Assembly (NCBI GenBank): GCA_964016885.1
Contig: OZ024742.1
Span: 357,447,566-357,511,565 of the forward strand
DNA: 64,000 bases
Direction: 5' to 3'
Source of the DNA: Eledone cirrhosa
Taxonomy: Eukaryota > Mollusca > Cephalopoda > Octopoda > Eledonidae
Part shown: positions 1 through 10,159 of the stretch, piece after piece
Position numbering within the stretch: the first letter of the stretch is position 1
Layout: every line of letters starts with the position of its first letter
The notes under the pieces: generated by a model
The model's input: only the letters and a program-made list of their open reading frames with translations
Told to the model about the DNA's origin: nothing
Database searches by the model: none
Program-made: the position numbers and the translations under genes

Positions 1-27
1 CTCAAATAAACACTTATGGCAGTGCTC

Positions 28-366
28 CAGCTTGGCCACAATCCAAGGAGTGAAACCAGTAAAAGTGCCTCAGCTTGGCCATAATCCAATGAGTGAAACC
101 AGTAAAAGTGCCCCAGCCTGGTCACAATCCAAGGAGTGAAACCAGTAAAAGTGCCCCAGCCTGGTCACAATCCAAGGAGTGAAACCAGTAAAAGTGCCCC
201 AGCCTGGTCACAATCCAAGGAGTGAAACCAGTAAAAGTGCCCCAGCTTGGTCACAATCCAAGGAGTGAAACGAGTAAAGGTTCCCCAGCTTGGCCACAAT
301 CCAAGGAGTGAAACCAGTAAAGGTGCCCCAGCTTGGCCACAATCCAAGGTGTGAAACCAGTAAAAG
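28..366. repeat. 43-bp minisatellite, about 8 copies
   Basis: Tandem repeat with a strict 43-base period: the CAGCTTGGCC/CAGCCTGGTC start recurs at 28, 71, 114 and onward. Each unit contains AATCCAAGGAGTGAAACC followed by AGTAAAAGTGCC. Units differ by a few substitutions (cttggcca/cctggtca, aagt/aggt). The short ORFs across it are products of the repeat and are not coding. It may continue to the left of the window. Confidence 0.95.
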
Positions 367-1403
367 AACAATATAATAAGAAAGAAAATAAAGAACTAAC
401 CAACATATTAGGTTTTAGCACTTTATGTTTTGCGTGGCGTGGGCAAGTTTTCATAAATTTCTGATTCTTATCAAAGGTTGTATATGTATTCTGAGTACAC
501 AATGTCTGTTGGGATATCTGCTTATTTAACACTGAAATGTGGCAGCTGCTTTCCATTATCTTCTTTCTCTCAGTGGATCCTAAACTCTAACAATATATCT
601 CCAATTTTGGAAAATAATTATTTTCTTAAAAGCATGTAACAAGTAGTATTACTCTATAAATAGGGACAACACATGTAGTAAGACTATGTTTTGTATTTTG
701 TACAGTGAGATTGCTGCTGAAATATTGTAATGAGAAAGAATACTCTAAATCTCAAAATGTTGCACAAAATGTACGTATCTAGCCATAAACAGATGACTAC
801 AGAAAGGGACGGATTTAATGGGGAGCCATCGCTAGTGGGAGCTCCTGCTTTGTGGGGCCCCACTATTAATGGCTATATTTGTGCCCTCAGCTGGGCTTTT
901 CAGTTTTAGGATAGTTAGAGTTTTTGAATTTAATACCTGTATGTATAACTTTTCAATTTCAATTTCTTGCGTGGGGGGGGGGCTGTGTATTCTAATTTTT
1001 TTGTGTTTGAGGAGACCACCAAACCTGAATTGCCCCAGGCTGCACAAATCTATATCTGACTGTGACTATGGGCTATTCTGAAAGTTTAGTGTAACTACTA
1101 GATGAAGTGTTCTGCTAGATATATGAATAACAACTTCTAGTGACTTAGTGTTGGACCTGTTTAAGGTTGCTGATTCTAAAAATAATATTAGCTTTTCTCC
1201 ATCAGCTGTGCTTATCAATATATCATCATTATCACATCTGTTTTATATCTGTTTTACCATGTTTGCATGGCTTGGATAGGAAAAGATGACTTTGCTTGCT
1301 TGAGAAATGACAGTTTAGAAGGATTGCTGATGTATATTGGGAGAAGACCACTGTTAAAGGAGTACTCAGTACTTTAGTTGAGCATCAGCATCTTTCTTTG
1401 TTA
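367..1403. other. AT-rich DNA with no recognisable gene
   Basis: No gene, RNA or known repeat is recognised. Around 810-1,080 a more GC-balanced stretch contains a G8 run near 976 and an open frame of 70 codons on the plus strand. It resembles no family I know and has a shadow on the other strand. Confidence 0.5.
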
Positions 1404-1487
1404 TATTGGGTCGTCAAGTATGAAGATTGTAGACATTTGCAGACAAAATAACAGATTTCTACAAATTTCATACTTGATGACCAATAG
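1404..1487. repeat. Imperfect inverted repeat, possible short MITE
   Basis: Left arm about 1,404-1,434 (TATTGGGTCGTCAAGTATGA...) pairs with right arm about 1,456-1,487 (...TTCATACTTGATGACCAATA), leaving a spacer of about 22 bases. Both outer ends begin with TA, as expected if a mariner-type element had inserted at a TA dinucleotide. It is too short to encode anything. A solitary palindromic MITE is one explanation and a chance hairpin is another. Confidence 0.45.
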
Positions 1488-1607
1488 AAATAACTTATAC
1501 AGGACTAGAACTGTTTGATTCATAAAAAAACATTGGGAAAGTCCTGATGATTTCTTACGAATGAACCAGCTCTACTCATGTAGAAGTTATTTTTATAATA
1601 AAATAAA

Positions 1608-1664
1608 GATATCATCATCATCACCATCATCGTTTTATGTTTATTTTTCCACACCAACATGGGT
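1608..1664 (-). mobile_element. Truncated RTE-type LINE/SINE 3' tail relic
   Basis: ATCATCATCATCACC-like repeats are followed by a diverged copy of the segment that reads CGTTTTACGTCC...CATGGGTTAG in the full elements at 11.9 and 29.9 kb. Here it is GTTTTATGTTTATTTTTCC then ACATGGGTTAGC. Only the terminal ~55 bases survive before a TA repeat. Confidence 0.65.
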
Positions 1665-1799
1665 TAGCATATATATATATAGTAAAAAGGTAAAGGTGAA
1701 AATGCACAGAAATATATTTAAAGATTATTTTTTTACTTTAATCTGACAGAATGAAAGATTTTATAATTGTTACATTAAATATAACTGGTTTCAATTGAT

Positions 1800-2135
1800 G
1801 TAACACTTTATTTCACGTTGCTCCAGTATACTCAGCTGGTAAAAATGAGTTGCACCTGTAATTTGAAGGACCAGGTTTCACACATTCTGTGTCTTGCTGA
1901 ATCTCCCTGAGAGCTATGTTAAGGGTACATGTGTAAGTGGCTGAGCTCAGCTACTTGCATGTTAATTTCTTGAGCAGCCAATTCCAATTTGAAGGACCAG
2001 GTTTCACACATTCTGTGTCTTGCTGAATCTCCCTGAGAGCTATGTTAAGGGTACATGTGTAAGTGGCTGAGCTCAGCTACTTGCATGTTAATTTCTTGAG
2101 CAGCCAATTCCCTTAATTGTATCAACTGGAACATT
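1800..2135 (+). mobile_element. 5'-truncated cephalopod SINE with internal 126-bp duplication
   Basis: The segment starts inside a SINE body (CACTTTATTTCACGTTGCTCC, then ACTCAGCTGGTAAAAATGAG) and runs through CTGAATCTCCCTGAGAGCTA to an end near ATCAACTGGAAC. The tRNA-derived head is missing. The block 1,860-1,985 is repeated almost exactly at 1,986-2,111, so the copy contains a tandem duplication. The assignment to a mollusc SINE body rests on recall of the family; the duplication is read directly. Confidence 0.75.
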
Positions 2136-2180
2136 CATTTGTGTAATCAACAGAGTGCCAGGTTTTATATACAGGATGTT

Positions 2181-3321
2181 TCAAAAAATTAGATATCATT
2201 TGAGCTGGTTTAATGTTGAGCAACATAAGATATCATTGGAGATGTAAATATCCCAGAAACTATGAAGTCTAGATCAACAAGACTGAGCTGGTTTAATGTT
2301 GAGCAACAAAAGATATCATTTGAGATGTAATATCCCAGAAACTACCAAGTCTAGATCAACAAGACCGAGCTGGTTTAATGTTGAGCAACATAAGATATCA
2401 TTTGAGATGTAATATCCCAGAAACTATGAAGTCTAGATCAACAAGACCGAGCTGGTTTTATGTTGAGCAACATAAGATATCATTTGAGATGTAAAATCCC
2501 AGAAACTACCAAGTCTAGATCAACAAGACCGAGCTGGTTTAATGTTGAGCAACATAAGATATCATTTGAGATGTAAAATCCCAGAAACTACCAAGTCTAG
2601 ATCAACAAGACCGAGCTGGTTTAATGTTGAGCAACATAAGATATCATTTGAGATGTAAATATCCCAGAAACTATGAAGTCTAGATCAACAAGACCGAGCT
2701 GGTTTTAAGTTGAGCAACATAAGATATCATTTGAGATGTAATATCCCAGAAACTATGAAGTCTAGATCAACAAGACCGAGCTGGTTTAATGTTGAACAAC
2801 ATAAGATATCATTTGAGATGTAATATCCCAGAAACTATGAAGTCTAGATCAACAAGACCGAGCTGGTTTTATGTTGAGCAACATAAGATATCATTTGAGG
2901 TGTAATATCCCAGAAACTACCAAGTCTAGATCAACAAGGCTGAGCTGGTTTAATGTTGAGCAACATAAGGTATCATTTGAGGTGTAAATATCCCAGAAAC
3001 TATGAAGTCAAGGACAACGAGACTGGACTGGTTTAATGTTGAGCAACATAAGATATCATTTGAGATGTAATATCCCAGAAACTATGAATTCTAGATCAAC
3101 AAGACCGAGCTGGTTTAATGTTGAGCAACATAAGATATCATTTGAGGTGTAATATCCCAGAAACTATGAAGTCTAGATCAACAAGACTGAGCTGGTTTAA
3201 TGTTGAGCAACATAAGATATCATTTGAGGTGTAATATCCCAGAAACTATGAAGTCTAGATCAACAAGACCGAGCTGGTTTAATGTTGAGCAACATAAGAT
3301 ATCATTTGAGGTGTAATATCC
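2181..3321. repeat. 82-83-bp tandem array, about 14 copies
   Basis: Unit landmarks are GAGCTGGTTTAATGTTGAGC, AAGATATCATTTGAGATGTA, ATATCCCAGAAACTA and GTCTAGATCAACAAGAC. Starts at 2,202, 2,285 and 2,367 give periods of 83 and 82. Length varies because the segment after ATGTAA carries one or two extra bases (taatatc, taaatatc, taaaatc), and units alternate between CTATGAAG and CTACCAAG. The array runs directly into the N gap, so its true length is unknown. Confidence 0.95.
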
Positions 3322-3521
3322 NNNNNNNNNNNNNNNNNNNNNNNNNNNNNNNNNNNNNNNNNNNNNNNNNNNNNNNNNNNNNNNNNNNNNNNNNNNNNNN
3401 NNNNNNNNNNNNNNNNNNNNNNNNNNNNNNNNNNNNNNNNNNNNNNNNNNNNNNNNNNNNNNNNNNNNNNNNNNNNNNNNNNNNNNNNNNNNNNNNNNNN
3501 NNNNNNNNNNNNNNNNNNNNN
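3322..3521. other. Assembly gap of 200 N
   Basis: Exactly 200 unknown bases lie at the right end of the 82-83-bp array. A round number suggests a placeholder gap, so the array is probably collapsed or longer than shown. Confidence 0.98.
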
Positions 3522-3959
3522 CATTCTGTTATGTACTGCAGAGTAACAAATTAATGACTTTTTTTTCTATAGCATCTGGCCTCATGCTATAATTCAGCAT
3601 GGCATATCCATGTTGCAACATCAAATCAATGCATATGATATAACAAAATAATTTTTTTTTTTCTTCCTCAAAGAATGTCTACATTAGCTCAGCCTATTAA
3701 TACTTAATGAATGATATTTTGCAGATCTTCTAAAAAGTATGCAATCCTAAAAGAAATCCTGTTGTGAAACATAATATTCTCCACGTTGCTGTTTTGATTT
3801 CAAGGGAACAATAAAATGTTCCTTCTCAATAGCACTGTTAGATTTGAAGAACTATATGAGAGAGAACATAATATATACTCTAACACAATACTCTCCTTAC
3901 CTATTAATTCTCTCAGTCTCTCTTTCTATGTAAATAGTCTCTGTTTCTATATAAATAGA
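3522..3959. other. AT-rich DNA, nothing recognised
   Basis: No ORF of note, no tRNA-like head and no tandem structure apart from short T runs. Confidence 0.5.
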
Positions 3960-4069
3960 TACATATATATGTGTGTGTTTGTATTATATATATAAAAACA
4001 CACATATATACACATATATATATATATATATGTGTATATATATATATACATACACACATACAGACACAT

Positions 4070-4107
<38 letters not shown>
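3960..4107. repeat. Compound (TA)n/(CA)n microsatellite
   Basis: Alternating TA, TG and CA dinucleotides over about 150 bases. Short ORFs rich in Ile, Tyr, Thr and His arise from it and are not genes. Confidence 0.95.
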
Positions 4108-4334
4108 GCACTGCAAAGTGGTCGTGGAGGCGCCATGGGAAAAAAGCACCCAGCACTCACTGTAAATGAGGTTGGTTTTAGGAAGAGCATCCACCTCTAG
4201 AAATCAAGCCAGAATCAGTTCCTGTAGGAATAAGACAAGGTCAGCAAACTGGACACTGCTGACAACAGGACAACCCGTCTAACCCATGCTAGCGTGGAAG
4301 AACGGACGTAAAACGGTGATGATGATGATGACAC
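4107..4334 (+). mobile_element. LINE-tail-type SINE fragment, sense
   Basis: This is the reverse-complement orientation of the elements at 11.9 and 24.5 kb. It opens with CTGCAAAGTGGTCGTGGAGG, carries AAGCACCCAGCACTCACTG and ATGAGGTTGG, then ACCCATGCTAGCGTGGAAG and ACGGACGTAAAACGGTGATG, and ends in (GATGAT)n. Only the LINE-derived 3' half is present, flanked by CA/TA microsatellites. Confidence 0.8.
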
Positions 4335-4648
4335 ACACTCACACACATACACACACACATATATATATGTATGTACTCATATAAAAATGAGAAATCTCTT
4401 CACTAGGAGAGTCATTAAAACAGCCAAATACTGTCAATGAGAGTGATGGGCAAAAATGACGGAGAGAAGAGAGACCAACGTCGTCGTAGAAGATTTAGAA
4501 TATATCATCTTATTTGAAATGTATGCATTCCAACGCAAATGACCATATAATTTGTTTTTAAGGAGAAATTTTATAATAATGAAAATGATTGTGTACAGTG
4601 TTCAGGTGCACTACAACTCATCAAATGTGCATGTATAGTACATAGAAT
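4335..4648. other. (CA)n run then AT-rich DNA, no gene
   Basis: A short CA/TA microsatellite lies at 4,330-4,372. The rest holds nothing recognisable. Confidence 0.5.
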
Positions 4649-4763
4649 AATTGTTTCTACTTTTAGCACAGTGCCAGCAATTATCCCAGAGCGTTACTGG
4701 TACTTTATTTTATCAACCCCATAAGGAGGAAAGGCAAAGTTAACCTCGGTGGGATTTGACCTA
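4649..4763 (-). mobile_element. tRNA-type SINE fragment, antisense
   Basis: Carries TAATTGTTTCTAC, a diverged GCACAGTGCCAGCAATT core, TTACTGGTACTTTATTTTAT and AAAGTTAACCTCGGTGGGAT. Better copies of the same family are at 7,752 and 14,308. The sense strand of the SINE is the minus strand here. The tRNA-like head is lost. Confidence 0.75.
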
Positions 4764-5593
4764 CTCTGCATGTGTATGAAGAGGTAATATCAGGTGTAGT
4801 TGTGGTGAATTTCAGGAAGCATAGAAGCTTTGAAAGATGCATTGTCCCAAAAACTAACAACTAATACAGGTAGTTTGTTCCTTGCTTCAGCAACTCTGAG
4901 CATGGAAAAATGTTTCTGAAAGTCTTGGGAGCTCTACTGTTTTCTGATTTTGTAAGCATGCCCACATGTGTTAGACATATTAAGCTCTGGCCAGGGAAGC
5001 TAGGCATTCAAGGTTTTTAGCAGTATTTGAACTCAAAGCAAACATTGATTATTCATACTATGTCCTAGCTGCTTCTTAATATGCAGTCTATTCAATTCAA
5101 TTGAAGTGAATTGATGTAAGTAAACTAAACTAATATGAGGTATGTATTGTGATCATGAATGTAGTACATTACTTGGCAGAGAGAAACTATAAAAAGTTTT
5201 GTACAATAAGTTGACATATCATTTGAGCCAAACATCACTTTACAGAAATATATTAATGTAAGTGTTAACATTCTCAGTAGTAATCCAAGAAAGCTTCATT
5301 CATTGAATTTCAATCTATAATGAAGAGAGGCAATTGTTTAGTTAATTACTGATTCTGTCCAAGAAAGACAGGACTGGTTCTATTGGAAATCAAACTAATC
5401 AAAACTTTTAAATATATACGGTGGGTAATGAGTCTGAATTTTTAGCAGTGCAGTGACATCTATATTTATATTGTGGTTATATTCATAGACTGCAGGGATG
5501 TTTTTCAGTGTAGGTAATAAGAAAGAAGCAAGTGCACACACATTCACACCCCAAGTACAACTCTGAAATATATATCATATACATATATATATA
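4764..5593. other. AT-rich unique DNA, nothing recognised
   Basis: About 830 bases without a credible ORF, RNA gene or repeat that I can identify. Confidence 0.5.
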
Positions 5594-5714
5594 GAAAAAG
5601 AGTCAGGACCCCGATGGCTGAGCTCTGGCCGTTTTGACAGCTAGATCCTGGTTAAGTTCAGATCTAGCTGTCGAAATGGCTGGAGTTCAGCCATTGGGGT
5701 CCTGGCTCTTTTCC
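5594..5714. repeat. Long perfect-ish hairpin, 54-bp arms
   Basis: Left arm 5,594-5,647 and right arm 5,661-5,714 are reverse complements with only a few mismatches and a 13-nt loop. Landmarks are AGTCAGGACCCCGATGGCTG on the left and CAGCCATTGGGGTCCTGGCT on the right. The right-arm sequence is also the right end of the 406-bp element at 35,696-36,101 (GTCGAAACGGCTTGAGCTCA, then TCGGGGTCTTACTGGTTCCT), so this is part of a dispersed family. Confidence 0.85.
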
Positions 5715-5793
5715 TATTACCCACTCTACTACCGTAAGTATTGAGTACTCTGGTGCATTATGGTCCACCTGGTTTCTTATCACACCCTCTTTG

Positions 5794-5795
<2 letters not shown>
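5715..5795 (-). mobile_element. Inverted left-end fragment of the 406-bp element family
   Basis: GTATTGAGTACTCTGGTGCA, TTATGGTCCACCTGGTTTC is the reverse complement of the left end of the 406-bp insertion at 35,700-35,755. Here the family's two ends sit next to each other in an order not seen in the 35.7-kb copy, so the locus is rearranged or composite. Confidence 0.65.

Positions 5796-5825
<30 letters not shown>
5796..5825. repeat. (TA)n microsatellite
   Basis: About 15 TA dinucleotides between the palindromic element and a LINE tail. Confidence 0.95.
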
Positions 5826-5827
<2 letters not shown>

Positions 5828-5883
5828 TCATCATTATCATTTTACGTCCGCTTTTCCCTGCTTGCAAGGGTGGGACGGGAACT
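5824..5883 (-). mobile_element. Truncated LINE/SINE 3' tail
   Basis: ATCATCATCATTATCATTTT, ACGTCCGCTTTTCCCTGCTT, GCAAGGGTGGGACGGGAACT corresponds to the tail of the SINE at 24,541. The copy stops after 60 bases. Confidence 0.8.
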
Positions 5884-5897
5884 TATATATATATCAT

Positions 5898-6106
5898 GAA
5901 GGTGTGTGGCTCAGTGGTTAGAGAATTGGATTCACAATCGTGAGGTTGTGAGTTCGATTCCTGCACTGGACGATGCGTTATGTCCTTGAACAAGACACTT
6001 TATTTCACGTTGCTCCTTCAACCTGGAGTTGCGACCAATAGAAACTGGAAAGACTGACGAAAACATTGTTTCCTCGGTCCGATTTGACGAAAGTCAATCA
6101 ATCCTT

Positions 6107-6107
<1 letters not shown>
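5898..6107 (+). mobile_element. tRNA-derived SINE, near full length
   Basis: The head is tRNA-like. An A-box match (TGGCTCAGTGG) lies at 5,907-5,917 and a B-box match (AGTTCGATTCC) at 5,951-5,961. It is followed by ATGTCCTTGAACAAGACACT, TTATTTCACGTTGCTCC and a tail GTTGCGACCAATAGAAACTG ... TCCTCGGTCCGATTTGACG. The 15,574 element is the same subfamily. It ends against a (TG)n tract and no clear target duplication is visible. An internal RNA polymerase III promoter is implied by the boxes; activity is unknown. Confidence 0.85.
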
Positions 6108-6138
<31 letters not shown>

Positions 6139-6654
6139 TGCGTGCATGCATGTATGTGTGTAGCAAAATTCATAGATATGAAAAAGAAAAAGAAAACTGC
6201 TCAATTCTGGAGGTATGGTAGCACTTTTGTTCCGTGTACGAACATCAATAAATAATATTATATATATGTGAGGGTGTGTGTGTATAATAGATGTGTTAAA
6301 ATACTAAAATATATTTCTACATTCTACTTCGGTATTATTTTCTCAATTGAAAGGTTTGTAGGGTTGACAACAGGATTTGTAGCTCCCATAATTCCATGGT
6401 GCCTGACATTACACATCATCAATGAAGGAAATTATTACTATTGCTTAATCATAGAATAACTAGAGAATCCTTAGGATTGCTTTATAAAGTAATGCCTTAG
6501 AAAACATATGAGGGATGCTTGTTGTATAGGAAACATTACTATGGGGCAATTAACATGTCTGAGGGATTTAGAAATGATTTATTTCACAGGCATTACAACA
6601 GAGCCCGTCAAAATTACTCTGTAAGTTTAGTAATTTAATGGAAGGATAAATATC
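6108..6654. other. (TG)n tract then AT-rich DNA, no gene
   Basis: A TG/CATG-rich microsatellite occupies 6,108-6,160. The remaining ~490 bases hold a 63-codon open frame with no family resemblance. Confidence 0.5.
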
Positions 6655-6724
6655 TATTATCACCATCATCATCACCATCATCATCTTCATCATGATCATG
6701 ATCATGATCATCATGATCATCATC

Positions 6725-6758
<34 letters not shown>

Positions 6759-6763
6759 ATATC
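6655..6763. repeat. (ATC)n / (CAT)n microsatellite
   Basis: About 110 bases of ATC/ATG trinucleotides with CACCAC interruptions. It is not followed by the LINE-tail sequence, so it is listed as a simple repeat. Confidence 0.9.
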
Positions 6764-6931
6764 TTTAAATGTTGGTGTAAGTTGAAGGAGGTATCATGCA
6801 CCAGGATGTTTCTTCTCTAGAGTAACTACTCTCATATATAAAGGTGGAATGGAAGAGTTACTAATAATACAGAAACTGGTTGGGGTTAATAACATTGTTG
6901 TTTGAGATGATAAGAATTTGCAAGTATTTAT

Positions 6932-7570
6932 TTGTTCAATTTAAACATATGTATAGAGAAGATTACTAATATAGGCGGGAAGCCACTAGAATTGGTTGAG
7001 GACTTCCTGTATTTGGGAGCAAAGATTGGGAATACGGAAGATGATGTGGTTGAGAGGAAGAGTAACGCCTGGGCGGCATGCCACAGCTTGAGATCGGTGT
7101 GGAAGTCGGAACTTCGTAAAGACCTGAAGATCCGTCTCTTTGTTGCTGTAGTGGAGTCTGTGCTGCTGTACGGGTCTGAGACTTGGACACTGACCAAGAA
7201 ACTCACTCAGATGGTGGATGGGTGCTACACGAGAATGCTGAGGATGGCTCTGAACATTAATCAGTATACACTGAGGATGAAAAACTCAGAGCTGTATGGG
7301 AGCCTCACAAAAGTCAGCTCAAAAGTGACACAGAGGAAACTGAGGTTAGCTGAACATGCTCACCAGCATCCAGAGTTGACATTGCACTCAGTGCTCCTGT
7401 GGCAGCCCCTACATGGACACACTGGAAGAGGAAGACCGAGTTTAACATCTGTTGATGCCCTAAGGAAAGACACTTGTCTGTTGGAGACGCAGGACATGAC
7501 AGCGATAATGAGGGACAGAGACCGCTGGAGAGAACTCGCCCATGGATCTCGGGAATTTTATCCGCCCTAG
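6932..7570 (+). pseudogene. RTE-like LINE, C-terminal part of the reverse transcriptase ORF
   Basis: An open frame of 212 codons matches the region downstream of the reverse transcriptase palm in RTE-like non-LTR retrotransposons. Motifs are VEDFLYLGAKI, a helical stretch ending in ESVLLYGSETWTL, and TGRGRPSLTSVDALRKDT, with a final DRDRWRELAHGS. The palm with its catalytic aspartates is absent, so the copy is 5'-truncated or broken just upstream of 6,932; the ATG there is incidental. About 180 A-rich bases follow the stop and probably include the 3' tail. It belongs to a different subfamily from the elements at 12, 30 and 43 kb: it lacks the PHD-like finger and the CATCAT tail. Not functional. 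Confidence 0.8.
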
Positions 7571-7751
7571 ATATAGAGCTAGTATGCCATGACAGACTAG
7601 GGGAAGTATCAAGTGCCCCTGAAAGTTGGTCATCAAAAAGAGCTAGTGATACAAGTAATAAAAAAAATAATATAAGGGGAAAAATATAAAATAAAATGAA
7701 AATAAAAAGAATCTGGTAAAGCTCTTTATTATAAATTACAATATTTATAAT
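7571..7751 (+). mobile_element. Probable 3' UTR and A-rich tail of the preceding LINE
   Basis: The stretch after the stop codon becomes A/T-rich from about 7,655 (AATAAAAAAAATAATATAAG). No exact end or target duplication can be fixed. Confidence 0.4.
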
Positions 7752-7935
7752 AATGGTTTCTACTATAGGCACAAGGCCAGCAATTTTGGGGGAGGGGAAT
7801 GTCGATTATATCAACCCCAGTGCATTACTGGTGCTTTATTTTATCGACCCCCGTAAGGATGAAAGGCAAAGTTAACCTCAGCGAGATTTGAACTCAGAAC
7901 GTAAAGGGATGTAACTCTATACCACAAAGCATGTT
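7752..7935 (-). mobile_element. tRNA-type cephalopod SINE, antisense
   Basis: Reads GGCACAAGGCCAGCAATTTT, CCCCAGTGCATTACTGGTGC, TTTATTTTATCGACC, AAAGGCAAAGTTAACCTCAG and GATTTGAACTCAGAACGTAA. The last block is the complement of a B-box (GAGTTCAAATC), so the tRNA-derived head is on the right and the SINE is transcribed leftward. The 5' head is diverged after about 7,930. Confidence 0.8.
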
Positions 7936-8019
7936 GTCTGATACTGACAGTCTACTGAAGAATTCCTAACATCCCCACAAAGACACAAATTTAAAAGGAA
8001 AAAATCATTTAATTAAAAG

Positions 8020-8160
8020 GCTGCCCATACTCGACTGGTACTTATTTTAACAACAACAACATAAATATATAAATGAAAGGCAAAGATTTGAACTTAGTAC
8101 ATAATCAAATACCATTTGGCCTATTGTTCATCACTCTATTGATTATACCACTTGCTGTCA
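8020..8160 (-). mobile_element. Strongly diverged SINE of the same family
   Basis: CGACTGGTACTTATTTTAAC, AATGAAAGGCAAAGATTTGA and ACTTAGTACATAATCAAATACC follow the order of the SINE at 7,752 with many changes and a short AAC/ATA insertion. An old copy. Confidence 0.6.
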
Positions 8161-8510
8161 TTTTCAATAACAATAACGAACGTTCAAAAATTCTCTTATG
8201 AATTTATAAATTTACAGAGAAAAATAATACTGATGTAAGAATCTCACCGCTCATTCACAGAAATCAATATTAGAACCAGAGGGTGTGCAGAGTCTCTGTT
8301 GTGTGACTAATGTCCTTGAGAAAGGCCTGAATATACCATTGTCTCATTTGTCTTGCCTATAAATTTGTGGTCGTAAGCATGAGTATAAAAATATCTCTCA
8401 TCAATACAGCATTAACATTTTTGGACCTTCTTCATTGCCAACCAAGAGATTTTTATTATTTTGGTCAAGACGAAGTTCACTGGAATCTGCTTTATTTCTA
8501 GTATCATAGA
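8161..8510. other. No recognisable feature
   Basis: About 350 bases of mixed composition with no ORF or repeat that I can identify. Confidence 0.5.
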
Positions 8511-9400
8511 ATGAGAATAGATGTAAAGATGTGTGCATGTTCATCTGTATGTATATAAATATATGAACAGATGTATATATGGATGTATGTAGATATGTGT
8601 GTATGTATGACTATATTATTATATATATGTATGTATATAAATATATGAATAAATGTAGACATATTTGTATGTATTACTACACCTATGTATATATGTATGT
8701 ATGTATCTAGGTAGGCAGCTATTCATTTACGTATGTAGGTAGGTTTTCATGTATGTAACTTTTTGTGTGTATTCCATGTATGAAATTCTTTCATATATTT
8801 TCTTTTGCTCATATATATGTATGCGTTCATGCATGAGTGTGTCCATGTAAATATATGATTATGTGTATGTATATATAGTTCATACACCCAATATTGTGTA
8901 TATTACATTATATATATCATACACCAAATATTGTGTATATTGTGTGTATGTGTAGATATATCAAATACCCATATTTTGTCTATTGTGTGTATGTGTATAT
9001 ACACACATCGCATAGACATATGTGTATGTGTGTATATATGCATAAGTTTTGCGTGTGTCTTTTTTTATTCATGTGTGTATAAATGTAGATGTGTTTATCT
9101 GTGTGTATATATATATATATATATACATTATATATGGTTTGTTATTAGTTTGTGGGGGCACAAATGTAGGTGTGTTTAGCTGTGGGTGTATACACATTAT
9201 GTGTGGTGTGTGTGTATTTTTTATTCATGGGTGTATAAATGTTGGTGCATTTATCTGTGTATATATATATGCCCAAGTTATGTGTGTATGAATGTAAGTG
9301 TGTTTACATTGTATATAAGTTCACAAGTTATGTATGTGTTTTTCTAATTCAAGGGTGTATAAATGTAGATGTGTGTTTATCTCGGTTAATGTATATGTGA
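8511..9400. repeat. TATG/TGTA-rich repeat tract with a three-copy minisatellite
   Basis: TATG, TGTA and TATA words dominate. From 9,061 a longer repeat is visible: TTTTTTATTCATGTGTGTAT then AAATGTAGATGTGTTTATCT recurs at 9,217 and 9,339, spacings 156 and 122. A second local duplication (ATATTGTGTATATT) lies around 8,890-8,990. The short ORFs here are low-complexity and not coding. Confidence 0.85.
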
Positions 9401-9899
9401 TAAATCACAAGCTGGAGCATAAGATAACCTATCATGATATTTCAGTACTTTACTCTTTATTAGATAAAAGTATAAAATCAATAGATTTAACTAAATTAAG
9501 TTCTCTGGTGATAGTCTGTATCTATTATTAACAGAGGCATTTTGATGGTGTATTTAAATATGCATTTTTCAGCTTGAATGATTGCTGCTTATTTGAGTAG
9601 TATTTTTCTGGTGGACAGAGTCTAACCTGTGGACAATTGAAGACAGAGAATCAGATGAAATATATATGGATAGGTAAAGTGTATGGGGTTATAAGCACAA
9701 ACCTCTTGCTTGATGTGGAAATAACATCAGAGAAACTTCTCTCTTATAATGGTTTTCAACAAGCCAAATGAAGATCGATATTACTCGTTATAAAAATGTG
9801 AATTATTGGCAAATCTATAAGTAATATGGCAAAAGTTTTACACTACAATAGCAAGTGAATCATTTCAATCCTATTCTCAAGCAATCATTTGAACTGTTA
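9401..9899. other. AT-rich DNA, nothing recognised
   Basis: No credible gene or repeat in about 500 bases. Confidence 0.5.
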
Positions 9900-10030
9900 A
9901 CTTGTGTTAGTGTGTCTGTATGTATGAGTGTCAGTTTGTGTGTGTGTGTATATATATATATATATGTATGTGTTTGTATGAGTGTGTGTGTATATATAAT
10001 GTGTATATGCGTGCCTGTATGCATGCATGA
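9900..10030. repeat. (TG)n/(TA)n microsatellite
   Basis: TGTG, TATA and TATG dinucleotide and tetranucleotide repeats. Confidence 0.9.
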
Positions 10031-10159
10031 ATAATGGTGATAAACTATTACAATAAACGCTGCATTTACTAGGATCATTTATTTCTCTTTGTTTTTATTA
10101 CTACAGGTAAAAATATATTTTAGAGGATCAGATGGTGGATGTGTATACCTTAGTATTGA

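Noticed and set aside
165..556. Minus-strand ORFs of 68 and 101 codons
   Set aside because: They consist of the 43-bp minisatellite and its flank.
3279..3554. ORFs crossing the gap
   Set aside because: Made mostly of undefined bases in the N run.
5898..5975. tRNA gene
   Set aside because: A and B boxes are present, but the acceptor and anticodon stems do not form a proper tRNA and the sequence continues as a SINE body.
6655..6763. LINE 3' tail
   Set aside because: The ATC repeat is not followed by the conserved ACGTCCG segment, so it is treated as a simple repeat.
7314..7772. Minus-strand ORF of 152 codons
   Set aside because: It is the antisense shadow of the RTE-like C-terminal relic.
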